64,000 nt of DNA from Enterococcus_C asini_A. Its GTDB lineage: Bacteria; Bacillota; Bacilli; Lactobacillales; Enterococcaceae. The position numbers and the translations under genes are program-made. The notes beneath the pieces were generated by a model. That model searched no databases. It saw only the letters and a program-made list of their open reading frames with translations, and was not told the DNA's origin. Of this stretch, positions 16,890-25,023 are shown in pieces (the stretch's first letter is position 1; each line of letters opens with the position of its first letter). The DNA lies in assembly GCF_031928785.1 (NCBI RefSeq), contig NZ_JARQAL010000001.1; one strand, given 5' to 3'.

Positions 16890-17148
16890 TAGGATGAAAT
16901 CAATGTTAATCCCATGACTTTCGTCTTTAGGTAATAATAAAATAAGGTAAAATCGATATCTGTCATTTTTATCTTATTTTTGACTCTTAGTAAGGTGACG
17001 GTATTTACGGAGTAAAGGTGAGATTGGCATTTAAGATATTAGTAAGAGATTTTATATGATACTCGCTGATCAAGTTCAGGACTATTTAAGTAATTCGATC
17101 TATATCAATCTCTAATATTTTAAACTTAGTAAAAGAGTGCTTTATAGT

Positions 17149-17235
17149 TTTTCAAATATATATTATCTCTATGATCCGCAATCCTACGTCTATTCGTGGG
17201 ATTGCGGGTCTATTTTTGTTTTTGGAGGGATAGCT
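17149..17235 (+). repeat. Repeated DUF960 leader with terminator-like hairpin, copy 1
   Basis: TTTTCAAATATATATTATC followed by a 13-bp hairpin (17176-17188 with 17195-17207) and a T-rich tract, then the ribosome binding site. The same unit recurs at 22877 and in part at 37072. The hairpin between the leader start and the gene looks like a transcription attenuator. Confidence 0.75.
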
Positions 17236-17550
17236 ATGTTTGAAACAAAGGACCAGCGATTTTTAACACCAGGTATCAAGGAAGGAGTACCCCTAGAGGT
17301 TCAACTACTGCTATGGCATTTGATTGATGATTAAGATTGGCAAATGGATTACTTGCAGATTTTTGAGTTGCACAAAGACAATCACACCAACAAACTAATC
17401 ATCATTCACCGTCAAGAAGAACCAGAACAGAAGAGAAAAGTCAGTTTTCAATTAGGCAAATATGCAAAAGAATTACAAGCACTACCAAGCAAAATTTGGG
17501 TAATTGACGATGGCGACCATCAGACAATGCTTCTACCGGAAGAATATTAG
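17236..17550 (+). pseudogene. DUF960-family gene with an in-frame stop codon
   Basis: A 104-codon frame is broken once, by TAA at 17332-17334 after LIDD; the second copy at 22964 has TCA (Ser) at this place, so one base change explains it. Both parts are otherwise intact: MFETKDQRFLTPGIKEG and the C-terminal IWVIDDGDHQTMLLPEEY. DUF960 proteins are small and of unknown function, common on SCC elements and other mobile DNA. The RadC-like gene follows at once. Confidence 0.75.
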
Positions 17551-17558
17551 GAGGAATC

Positions 17559-17978
17559 ATGATGCAAACAAAAGCCAAAAAAAGAGTAAACATCGTATCG
17601 GTATCCTTAGTCAAAGAATCAAGTTTTTTGTATGAACCCAGAAGATGTTCCTCGGCTATCAGCGCCTACAAATTATTCGCACCTTTTGTCGAAAACAAAG
17701 ATCGTGAACATGTGGTGATTGCTGGCTTGAACACGAAGCACGAGCCAACTATGATTTCTGTTGTGCACATTGGGTCAGTCAACCAGAGCATCGCCGTACC
17801 CCGGGAAATTTTGAAACCTTTGTTTTTGTCGAATGCCGTTTCTTGTATCGTCTGCCACAATCATCCTTCGTCGGATCCAAGCCCATCCGCAAACGATATT
17901 CAATTCACCAAAAAGTTACGAGCTGTTGAAATTGAATTCTTAGTCCATCTGGTTATTGACTTTGAAGTGAAATACTAG
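17559..17978 (+). CDS. RadC-like JAB/MPN-domain protein, shortened at the C-terminus
   Basis: 139 aa. The JAMM metal site is present as HNHPSSDPSPSANDIQFT (H-x-H-x7-S-x2-D). RadC-like proteins of mobile elements have no proven repair role. The frame stops at TAG 17976-17978 just where a further C-terminal strand is expected, and the next codons would continue for about 11 residues, so a late nonsense change is possible. It starts after AGGAGGAA that overlaps the DUF960 stop codon. Confidence 0.75.
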   Translation: MMQTKAKKRVNIVSVSLVKESSFLYEPRRCSSAISAYKLFAPFVENKDREHVVIAGLNTKHEPTMISVVHIGSVNQSIAVPREILKPLFLSNAVSCIVCHNHPSSDPSPSANDIQFTKKLRAVEIEFLVHLVIDFEVKY

Positions 17979-18359
17979 AACCACTTATTGTTGCGAAGGT
18001 ATAACTGGACATAGGAGGGAACAGTATTATAGATGATGCGTTTTTTTTGCTAGTTAGGTTGGAGATTGAGATTGATTTAATGGTTTTTTGAGTAGGAAAC
18101 GTCTGTGGGGATGATTTCAGATACTGGCACAGCTGCATATAAAGTATATTTTTACGTACATTGGTGGAAATACCTGAAATGTGCTAGCTCATTGCGGTTA
18201 TGAAACACCGATGTAAACCTAAAACATAGGTTGGTAAAACGAATAAAAAAAATTAGTTATGATAAAAAAATGAAAAAGTTAGTTAAATAAGAGAATATTA
18301 TGTAATAATATAAACATAATAAAACAAAAATTATCCAAATCTAACATAGGAGGGTAGAT
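17979..18359. other. Non-coding stretch between the island end and the AraC regulator
   Basis: It holds the attR-like repeat at its start. The remainder is AT-rich with no recognisable gene or RNA and serves as the upstream region of the AraC-type gene, which has an AGGAGGG site at about 18350. Confidence 0.55.
18018..18048 (+). other. Putative right attachment site (SCC-like attR)
   Basis: Bases 18020-18040 repeat the rlmH-end core 12701-12721 with three differences, and are followed by the same T run. Similarity continues weakly (AGTTAGGT...GGAG here, AGTTGGGT...GGAG at 12731-12744). It lies directly behind the last island gene. Confidence 0.55.
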
Positions 18360-19214
18360 ATGGAAAATTCTCTATATTTAGTAAAAGAACCTAATACTCA
18401 GCTGAAAGATTGTTACTTTAATTTTTGTGGATACTCAAAAACAGAACCTAGACATAGCTTTGGTCCGGCTATTCGGGAACAGTACTTAATACACATAGTC
18501 TTAGAAGGTGAAGGCTATTATTCAATTAACGATCAAAAATATTTTCTGAAGAAAGGGCAAGGATTTGTTATACCACCAGGAGTATCTACTTTTTATCAAG
18601 CAGATGAAAAAAATCCGTGGTCATATGTATGGCTGGGTTTAAGTGGCAATCTTGTAGAATACTATCTAAAAGAAATTGGTGTAGGAAAGGAGCATCTTGC
18701 CTTTAAAGTTGAAAATCTGAGTTCTTTTAAAGGATTAGTTTTTGAAACTTTATCGTATGACCAGGACAATCTAGTTAGTGAATTGTCCAGACAAAAACAA
18801 GTTTATAGATTTTTAGAACTCCTCCTGAGATCAGCTAGTTACTTGAAGGAAGGGATAATTACCAAAAAGATGAATCCTTTTGTTCGTCAAACAATTGAAA
18901 TAATACGTGAGAATGCGTATCAAAAATTATCTGTTAAAGATATTGCTGTCAGTCTATCGATACACGAGAATTATTTATCACGATTGTTTAAGAATGATAT
19001 GGGAATATCAATAAAAGAGTATATTAGTGAAATCAAAATTTCTATTGCAAACGATCTATTATCATCAACTGAATATTCAATCCAGCAAATTAGTGACAAG
19101 ATAGGATTCTCAACAGTACAATCTTTTTCTAAAGCCTTCAAGAAAGCAAATGGTGTCTCACCGGGAGCATATCGAAAACGTAGATTAGGGCTAGGAATCA
19201 TTAATGGTGAATAA
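18360..19214 (+). CDS. AraC-family transcriptional regulator of the alpha-galactosidase locus
   Basis: 284 aa: an N-terminal cupin-type sugar-sensing domain (about 1-150, with IVLEGEGYYSIN and a FVIPPGV block) and a C-terminal pair of helix-turn-helix motifs (about 180-278: LSVKDIAVSLSIHENYLSRLF and IQQISDKIGFSTVQSFSKAFK). The layout matches MsmR/RafR regulators that activate raffinose/melibiose genes. The alpha-galactosidase gene follows after a terminator. Confidence 0.88.
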   Translation: MENSLYLVKEPNTQLKDCYFNFCGYSKTEPRHSFGPAIREQYLIHIVLEGEGYYSINDQKYFLKKGQGFVIPPGVSTFYQADEKNPWSYVWLGLSGNLVEYYLKEIGVGKEHLAFKVENLSSFKGLVFETLSYDQDNLVSELSRQKQVYRFLELLLRSASYLKEGIITKKMNPFVRQTIEIIRENAYQKLSVKDIAVSLSIHENYLSRLFKNDMGISIKEYISEIKISIANDLLSSTEYSIQQISDKIGFSTVQSFSKAFKKANGVSPGAYRKRRLGLGIINGE

Positions 19215-19250
19215 ACTAAACATTTGATTTTGATAAATACTCGTTACTTT

Positions 19251-19280
19251 AAACGCTTACTATTTATGTGAGCGTTTTTT
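19251..19280 (+). terminator. Terminator between the AraC gene and the alpha-galactosidase gene
   Basis: AAACGCTTAC pairs with GTGAGCGTTT (one G-U) and is followed by a T run. Confidence 0.75.
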
Positions 19281-19310
19281 ATAATGCAATAAAGAAACGG
19301 AGGAGAGCTT

Positions 19311-21560
19311 ATGTATAAGGATAATGAAATGAATATTATTTACCGGCCAGAAAATCAACAATTTCATTTGTTTAATCAGGAGATTAGTTACATTTTTAAG
19401 ATATCGGATGATGGGAAACTATTACATTTATATTATGGAGAGAACTTGCCAGATAGTGATTATAGTCATCTAATTGAAATGCACCATCGACCTATGACTA
19501 CTTATAGAAATGAAAGCGATTTGCTGTATTCGCTTGAACACTTAAAACAAGAGTTTCCTGAATATGGTACAACTGATTTTAGACATCCTGCCATTTCGTT
19601 ATTACAGAAAAATGGATCTCGTTTAACAAATTTTGTATATCAAGGGTACGAAGTGGAAGAAGGAAAACCTAAATTAGAAGGTTTACCTGCTAGCTATGTC
19701 GATAATAATGATGAAAGCAAAACATTGAAAGTTTATATTTTAGATTCAGTTACAAATGTTCAAGTAGAATTATTATATACAATTTATAGAGATTATCCTG
19801 TTATTACTCGTAGCGCGCGAGTTATGAATAAAGGAAAAGCTATTCAAATAATCGAGAATATTAGCAGTTTGTCATTGGATTTACCCGATGCAAACTATGA
19901 ATGGCAACAATTATCTGGTGCTTGGGGAAGAGAAAGAACTATTAAGTCGCGTACTTTACAACAAGGAATTCAATCAATTGAATCTACTCGAGGTATTTCA
20001 AGCCATCAACATAACCCATTCGTTACTTTAAAAAGAAAAAATACTGATGAAAATCAAGGAGAAGCTATTGGTGCAGCACTAGTTTACTCAGGAAACTTCT
20101 TGATTCAAGCAGAAGTAGATACATGGGATGTTACCAGACTACAAGTTGGCATCAATCCATTTGGATTTAATTGGAAACTTAATCCTGGAGAAACATTTAC
20201 AGCACCAGAAGCGATTTTAGTTTATTCAAATAAGGGTTTAAATGCTATGAGTCAAACTTTTCATCAACTGTTTAGAAAACGTTTAGCTCGTGGTAAGTGG
20301 CGAGAAAAAGATCGTCCTGTCTTAATTAATAATTGGGAAGCAACATATTTTGATTTTGACGAAGAAAAATTGGTGAGTATTGCAAAAAAAGCATTTGATG
20401 TTGGAATTGAATTATTTGTATTAGATGATGGCTGGTTTGGAGAAAGAGAAAACGATCGTGCAGGATTAGGAGATTGGTATGTGAATTCTAAAAGATTACC
20501 TAGAGGAATCGGCAGTCTTTCAGAGAAAATTCGTAGTTTTGGTATGAAATTTGGTTTATGGTTTGAACCAGAAATGGTGAATAAAGATAGCGAATTATAT
20601 CGCACACATCCAGATTGGATTATTTCTACACCTAATCGGAAACCTAATCACGGTAGAAACCAATATGTATTAAATTTTGGGTTAGACGAGGTTGTTGAAA
20701 ATATTTTCGTTCAAATGTGTAAAATCATTGATGAATCAAACTTAGATTACATTAAGTGGGATATGAATCGTCCATTGACTGATGTATTTGACACTCACTT
20801 GTCAGCAGATCAACAAGGAGAAGTATTCCACAGATATGTACTAGGCGTATATCGCTTATATGAAAAACTTATAACAAAATATCCTAACATACTATTTGAG
20901 TCTTGTTCATCAGGTGGTGGGCGCTTTGATCCGGGAATGCTACACTATGCACCTCAAGCTTGGGCTAGTGATGATTCAGATGCAATTGAAAGGTTAAAAA
21001 TTCAATATGGAACTAGTATGCTGTATCCAATTTCGTCTATTGGTGCTCATGTATCAATTGTTCCAAATCATCAAACAAACCGTATAACACCTATAAAAAC
21101 TAGAGGAAATGTAGCTTTTTTTGGTGCATTTGGATATGAGCTTGACTTAAATGAATTGAATGAAGATGATTTGAGTATTGTAAAAGAACAAATTGACTTT
21201 TATAAAAAATATAGAACCATAATTCATAATGGTACTTTTTATAGACTATTATCACCATTTGATGATGATAATCACACTGCATGGATGGTTGTTAGTCATG
21301 ATAAGAAAACGGCTATTGTAGCTCATTATAAAACATTAAATGAGGTGAATGCTCCATACCGCCGATTGAAATTGAAAGGGTTAGATAATGACGGACTTTA
21401 TAACACAGGACAAAATAGTTTGCGATCTGGAATAGAATTGATGAAAGCCGGGCTAGTCTGTTCAGATGCATCTAGTGGACAAATAAATGATCAGAATCGA
21501 CGACCAGAAACATTTGATTTTGATTCTAAAATTTGGGTTATAACACAGGAGGAAAAGTAG
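19311..21560 (+). CDS. Alpha-galactosidase, glycoside hydrolase family 36
   Basis: 749 aa, the full length of bacterial GH36 enzymes: N-terminal beta-supersandwich, (beta/alpha)8 barrel (about 330-650) and C-terminal beta domain. The nucleophile is Asp484 in KWDMNRP, and the acid/base lies in WASDDSDA (about Asp554); LDDGWFGERENDR is also typical. It splits terminal alpha-1,6-galactose from melibiose or raffinose-type sugars in the cytoplasm. No signal peptide. Base composition is more AT-rich than the core genes. Confidence 0.95.
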   Translation: MYKDNEMNIIYRPENQQFHLFNQEISYIFKISDDGKLLHLYYGENLPDSDYSHLIEMHHRPMTTYRNESDLLYSLEHLKQEFPEYGTTDFRHPAISLLQKNGSRLTNFVYQGYEVEEGKPKLEGLPASYVDNNDESKTLKVYILDSVTNVQVELLYTIYRDYPVITRSARVMNKGKAIQIIENISSLSLDLPDANYEWQQLSGAWGRERTIKSRTLQQGIQSIESTRGISSHQHNPFVTLKRKNTDENQGEAIGAALVYSGNFLIQAEVDTWDVTRLQVGINPFGFNWKLNPGETFTAPEAILVYSNKGLNAMSQTFHQLFRKRLARGKWREKDRPVLINNWEATYFDFDEEKLVSIAKKAFDVGIELFVLDDGWFGERENDRAGLGDWYVNSKRLPRGIGSLSEKIRSFGMKFGLWFEPEMVNKDSELYRTHPDWIISTPNRKPNHGRNQYVLNFGLDEVVENIFVQMCKIIDESNLDYIKWDMNRPLTDVFDTHLSADQQGEVFHRYVLGVYRLYEKLITKYPNILFESCSSGGGRFDPGMLHYAPQAWASDDSDAIERLKIQYGTSMLYPISSIGAHVSIVPNHQTNRITPIKTRGNVAFFGAFGYELDLNELNEDDLSIVKEQIDFYKKYRTIIHNGTFYRLLSPFDDDNHTAWMVVSHDKKTAIVAHYKTLNEVNAPYRRLKLKGLDNDGLYNTGQNSLRSGIELMKAGLVCSDASSGQINDQNRRPETFDFDSKIWVITQEEK

Positions 21561-21562
21561 AG

Positions 21563-22732
21563 ATGAATAATCAAAAAGGCTTACTTCAAAAAGGAGCAAT
21601 CTTAAGTATTTCACTAATGTTAACAAGCTCTCAAGCGATTAATGGTGTTATTCCACAAATGAAACAGTCTTTGGGGGTATCACAAAGTCAAAGTGAACTT
21701 TTAGGAACTGCACCAAGTATAACTGTTATTGTGTTTATCTTATTATCTAGTTACTTTGCCAAAAGAATAGGAATGAAAAAGACAATAATTTTAGGCTTAT
21801 TATTAGCTGGTATAGGAGGAATTATCCCAGTATTCACAGCTACCTTCCAAACCGTTCTTATTAGTCGAGTAATATTAGGTGCCGGTTTAGGATTATATAA
21901 TTCATTGGCTGTGACATATATCAGTTCTTTATACTCTGGCAATACTAGAGCAACGCTATTAGGTATTAGAAATTCAATGGAAGCTTTAGGTCAGACAATC
22001 CTTATTTTTCTTGCTGGAGTTTTAGTGAACATTAATTGGACGGCTTCGTTTTTAGTCTATGCAATTGCGTTTCCTGTAGCTCTCTTATTCGCGCTAAAAG
22101 TTCCTGAAATTAGAGATGAAAATAGTGACATATCCGAAAACCATGTAAAAGAAAAGATGAATCCAATGGTTTTTGCCCTAGTTCTATTTGCAATCTTACT
22201 CGTAATGAATAGCATTGCTATTTCTGTCCGATTTGCATCGATTGCAACTGAAATTAAAGGGGTAAACTTTAACGCTAGTAACTATTTAGCTCTAATGCCT
22301 ATCTTAGGAATACTAGCAGGATTTATGTTTGGACCAATAAATAAGTGGATAGGAAAAGGAACCCTATACTTGGGAATTATATTCTTTATAATTTCAAATT
22401 TGTTAATTGCTACGTCAAATGGTAATATGGCGTTCCTGCTAACAGGTTTATTTTTATCAAGTATAACAGGATCATGGTGTTTCCCATTTATCTTTAGTAA
22501 CTTAGATAAAGTAACTACAAAGAATACAATTAATTTTGCTACTTCATTGATTTTTATTGGCTGTAATATTGGCAATTTTATAGCTCCTATTTCTATGCAA
22601 TTAGCACAATTTCTAACAAGAAGTACAAGCTTAACTGCTCCATTCTTTGTATTCGCTGGAGTGTTTATGACCGTCTTGCTTGTGATGTTCTTTGCGCCAA
22701 AGAAAAAAACTACTAGTATAATAACAAATTAA
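21563..22732 (+). CDS. MFS transporter, CynX/NimT-like
   Basis: 389 aa with about 12 transmembrane helices and the loop-2 MFS motif (KRIGMKKTIILG). It starts at the ATG at 21563 behind AGGAGGAA inside the end of the alpha-galactosidase gene, so the two are cotranscribed. The natural guess is uptake of an alpha-galactoside or export of a product, but the family is not a usual galactoside carrier, so the substrate is open. A longer frame from 21533 would overlap the GH36 gene and lacks a site. Confidence 0.8.
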   Translation: MNNQKGLLQKGAILSISLMLTSSQAINGVIPQMKQSLGVSQSQSELLGTAPSITVIVFILLSSYFAKRIGMKKTIILGLLLAGIGGIIPVFTATFQTVLISRVILGAGLGLYNSLAVTYISSLYSGNTRATLLGIRNSMEALGQTILIFLAGVLVNINWTASFLVYAIAFPVALLFALKVPEIRDENSDISENHVKEKMNPMVFALVLFAILLVMNSIAISVRFASIATEIKGVNFNASNYLALMPILGILAGFMFGPINKWIGKGTLYLGIIFFIISNLLIATSNGNMAFLLTGLFLSSITGSWCFPFIFSNLDKVTTKNTINFATSLIFIGCNIGNFIAPISMQLAQFLTRSTSLTAPFFVFAGVFMTVLLVMFFAPKKKTTSIITN

Positions 22733-22876
22733 TAAAAAAATTGATTTAAGTAAAACAGGTTGGACTGTTTCAGTAGAGAGTGACATATATTATTCTCTGA
22801 TCACTAGACTCCGATTGGACATTTGGCAGTGGTTCAAATTTTAAAATGAGTAGTCTTACGAAACGTATCTATCAAA

Positions 22877-22963
22877 TTTTCAAATATATATTATCTCTAT
22901 GACCCGCAATCCTACGAATAGATGTAGGATTGCGGGTCTATTTTTGTTTTTGGAGGGATTTAT
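22877..22963 (+). repeat. Repeated DUF960 leader with hairpin, copy 2
   Basis: Nearly identical to copy 1. The hairpin (22903-22915 with 22924-22936) is a perfect 13-bp stem with a different loop, followed by the same T tract and GGAGG site. Loop and wobble changes with a conserved stem point to selection on the RNA fold. Confidence 0.75.
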
Positions 22964-23194
22964 ATGTTTGAAAAAGAAGGTCAACGATTTTTAACACCAG
23001 GCATCAAGGAAGGCGTACCCCTAGAGGTTCAATTACTGCTGTGGCATTTGATTGATGACTCAGATTGGCAAATGGATTATTTGCAGATTTTTGAGTTGCA
23101 CAAAGACAATCACGCCAACAAACTAATCATCATTCACCGTCAAGAAGAACCAGAACAGAAGCGAAAAGTTGCTTTTCATTGTACTTATTCATGA
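22964..23194 (+). pseudogene. DUF960-family gene, truncated copy
   Basis: The first 70 or so codons match the copy at 17236 closely and are uninterrupted, with Ser where copy 1 has a stop. Similarity ends abruptly after KRKVAF near 23175, and the frame closes with a few unrelated residues. The last 35 residues are missing, so this is a rearrangement remnant. Confidence 0.75.
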
Positions 23195-23720
23195 TGGACT
23201 AACAGGGATTGTAGCGCATATTCTATCGGACTCAAAGCCCCACCATATAGCCTTGTAAGAGTCTCTTAGTTGGTGGAAAGCTAGTATCCAGTATAACATC
23301 AAGAATATTATGGGGAATAATTTTCGAAATAGTTATCCTCAATATCAAGTTAGTTCAAGCCTTGTATATCAACTAGTTTTGGTTGCTGTATAATAAATAT
23401 AGGGAAAAATCCTTCTCTTGAGTATGCGCCTATCTAGGACACCTAATTGTACCTGATGGAGAGCATTCTTTTTTGTATGCATTGAAAGCTTGTATCTATT
23501 AAAGGTTGACATTAGGAAATTCGCTCAATTTAAAATGGGGATATCCAAAAAAGGTGAAAAGAATTATACACGTGCATTTCTATTTTTCTCCATCTGAATC
23601 TTTGGGATTTATGGTATACTGTCAGTGATTTTCAAGTATTTAGGGACTAGTTTTTAGCCTGTACAATGAAAGTCTTTATCGTTTTGATTGGGAAACATAA
23701 AAGGAATAGGAATTGATGAC
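23195..23720. other. Decayed intergenic DNA before the LacI-type regulator
   Basis: No gene with a start and ribosome binding site is visible. A short open stretch (about 23176-23262, reading FIVLIHDGLTGIVAHIL) follows the DUF960 break and may be the end of another lost gene. The distal part should hold the lacI-type promoter (TATACT near 23613). Confidence 0.5.
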
Positions 23721-24737
23721 ATGGTAACCAGTAAGGATGTTGCAAAAGCAGCGAATGTTTCACATATGACGGTCTCGAGAGCTTTTCAGCCTGGGAGTAG
23801 TATCAAGCCTGAAACCCGTGAAAGAGTTTTGGCCATTGCACAAAAATTGAACTATATTCCGAATTACAATGCGAAGAGTCTAGTAATGAACCGCAATTTT
23901 TCGGTGGGATTGTTTTTTTCCTCCATGGAAGGAACTTCTGAAGTATTTTTAGGGGATTTAGTGAGTCAAATTTATCAACTATTACCGCAAAATTATTTGT
24001 TATCGGTTAACAGTGTGGAACAACTCAGTGGAACCACAGATAAAAACTATGTGATTCAGTCGATTTTAGGACGCTTTGACGGAATCATCGTTGCTACCCA
24101 GTCTGAAAAAGATGATCCTTTTATTGAATCTTTGCAGGAGCTTAAAATTCCGGTTGTGGTGATGAATCGTTACGTGGAGAAAAAAGAGGTTTACAATGTT
24201 TCCACCAATGAAAGCCAAGGGATCAGAGAACTTGTGGACCATTTAGTTGCGCAAAAGATTAAAACAGCTGGGACTATCAAAGGGTATCCAGGCTTTTATT
24301 CCACCCAAAAACGGCATCGTGAGTTTGTGGAGGATTGTCAACGAGCGGGGATTGCAATCGTTAATACGGCAGTAGAGGACGGTATGTACAATATTCCCAG
24401 CGGTTATCAGGCAATGAAGGAAATTATTCAGCGCAATGAAATTTTGCCCAACGTAATATTTTGCGGGAATGATGATATGGCGATTGGGGCAATCAAAGCC
24501 TGTCATGACCTTAATATCCGCGTGCCCCAAGACCTTTCAATCGTAGGCTTTGATGATACCAGCTATGCCCAATATATCAGTCCAGGATTAACGACTGTTC
24601 ATAAGCCTTATAAGGAAATGGCGAAAAAAGCGATGGAGATTTTACTGCAATTGATGAAGGGCGAATCGCTTAATGAGTACAAATATAAAATCGATAGTCA
24701 GTTGGTCATTCGTGAGTCTGTAAAAAAGCAAAAATAA
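23721..24737 (+). CDS. LacI-family regulator of hexuronate genes
   Basis: 338 aa: N-terminal LacI helix-turn-helix and hinge (VTSKDVAKAANVSHMTVSRAF, about 2-55) and a periplasmic-binding-like effector domain (CGNDDMAIGAI, VGFDDTSYAQYISPGLTTV). It heads the uxa cluster, and three palindromes of LacI type in that cluster are its likely targets, making it a KdgR/UxuR-like repressor. ATG at 23721 is preferred because the domain begins there; a frame from 23688 would add eleven residues. Confidence 0.88.
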   Translation: MVTSKDVAKAANVSHMTVSRAFQPGSSIKPETRERVLAIAQKLNYIPNYNAKSLVMNRNFSVGLFFSSMEGTSEVFLGDLVSQIYQLLPQNYLLSVNSVEQLSGTTDKNYVIQSILGRFDGIIVATQSEKDDPFIESLQELKIPVVVMNRYVEKKEVYNVSTNESQGIRELVDHLVAQKIKTAGTIKGYPGFYSTQKRHREFVEDCQRAGIAIVNTAVEDGMYNIPSGYQAMKEIIQRNEILPNVIFCGNDDMAIGAIKACHDLNIRVPQDLSIVGFDDTSYAQYISPGLTTVHKPYKEMAKKAMEILLQLMKGESLNEYKYKIDSQLVIRESVKKQK

Positions 24738-24827
24738 TTTTGTTTTTTTGAAAGTGAAATAGTATACAATGATAGGTTGATTCTGTTATAGAAGAAAGTT
24801 GAATAATAGCGTAATTTGCTGTTTAAG

Positions 24828-24864
24828 ACTAGTACAATTATAAAAAATTGTACTAGTTTTTTTA
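24828..24864 (+). terminator. Terminator of the LacI-type gene
   Basis: ACTAGTACAATT pairs perfectly with AATTGTACTAGT, followed by a T run. Confidence 0.88.
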
Positions 24865-24927
24865 ATAATAAAATTATAAAAAGTTATTGATTTCACAATC
24901 GTTCGGTGATAAGCTTCTTTCTGTAAG

Positions 24928-24941
24928 TGTTAACGTTAACA
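24928..24941. promoter_or_regulatory. LacI-type operator 1 of the uxa cluster
   Basis: TGTTAACGTTAACA, a perfect 14-bp palindrome upstream of uxaB. Confidence 0.75.
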
Positions 24942-24988
24942 AAAAAACATATTTTGAATCGCTCTAGGAATTATTTTTTTCGAAATAA

Positions 24989-25002
24989 TGTTCACGTTAA
25001 CA
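24989..25002. promoter_or_regulatory. LacI-type operator 2 of the uxa cluster
   Basis: TGTTCACGTTAACA, the same site with one change, 61 bases from operator 1 and just before the uxaB ribosome binding site. The spacing is close to six helical turns and would allow looping. Confidence 0.75.
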
Positions 25003-25023
25003 AACGATATCAAGGAGGTTCTT

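Larger units (their letters stand above)
16674..17235. other. Decayed AT-rich DNA between the ars operon and the DUF960 remnant
   Basis: It holds the ars terminator, an IS30-like fragment, a second AT-rich inverted repeat near 16940-16980 and the start of the repeated DUF960 leader. No intact gene is visible. Confidence 0.6.
12722..18040. mobile_element. Putative SCC-like genomic island inserted at rlmH, without ccr genes
   Basis: The interval between the two rlmH-end-like repeats holds only accessory DNA: an IS200-type element, an arsenic resistance operon, an IS30-like fragment, a broken DUF960 gene and a RadC-like gene. DUF960 genes are familiar neighbours of ccr genes in staphylococcal SCC elements, and arsenic operons are known SCC cargo. 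No serine recombinase is encoded here, so the element would be a deletion remnant or need a helper. A local duplication of the rlmH end is the main alternative. Confidence 0.55.

Noticed and set aside
17176..17223. A ligand-binding riboswitch in the DUF960 leader
   Set aside because: Only a single short hairpin with a T tract is present; there is no room for an aptamer.
12722..18040. A functional, self-mobile SCC element
   Set aside because: No ccr serine recombinase, no cch-like helicase gene and two damaged genes; only a remnant or passive cassette is supported.
24988..25023. Earlier start for uxaB
   Set aside because: The added residues would be encoded by operator 2 and the ribosome binding site itself.
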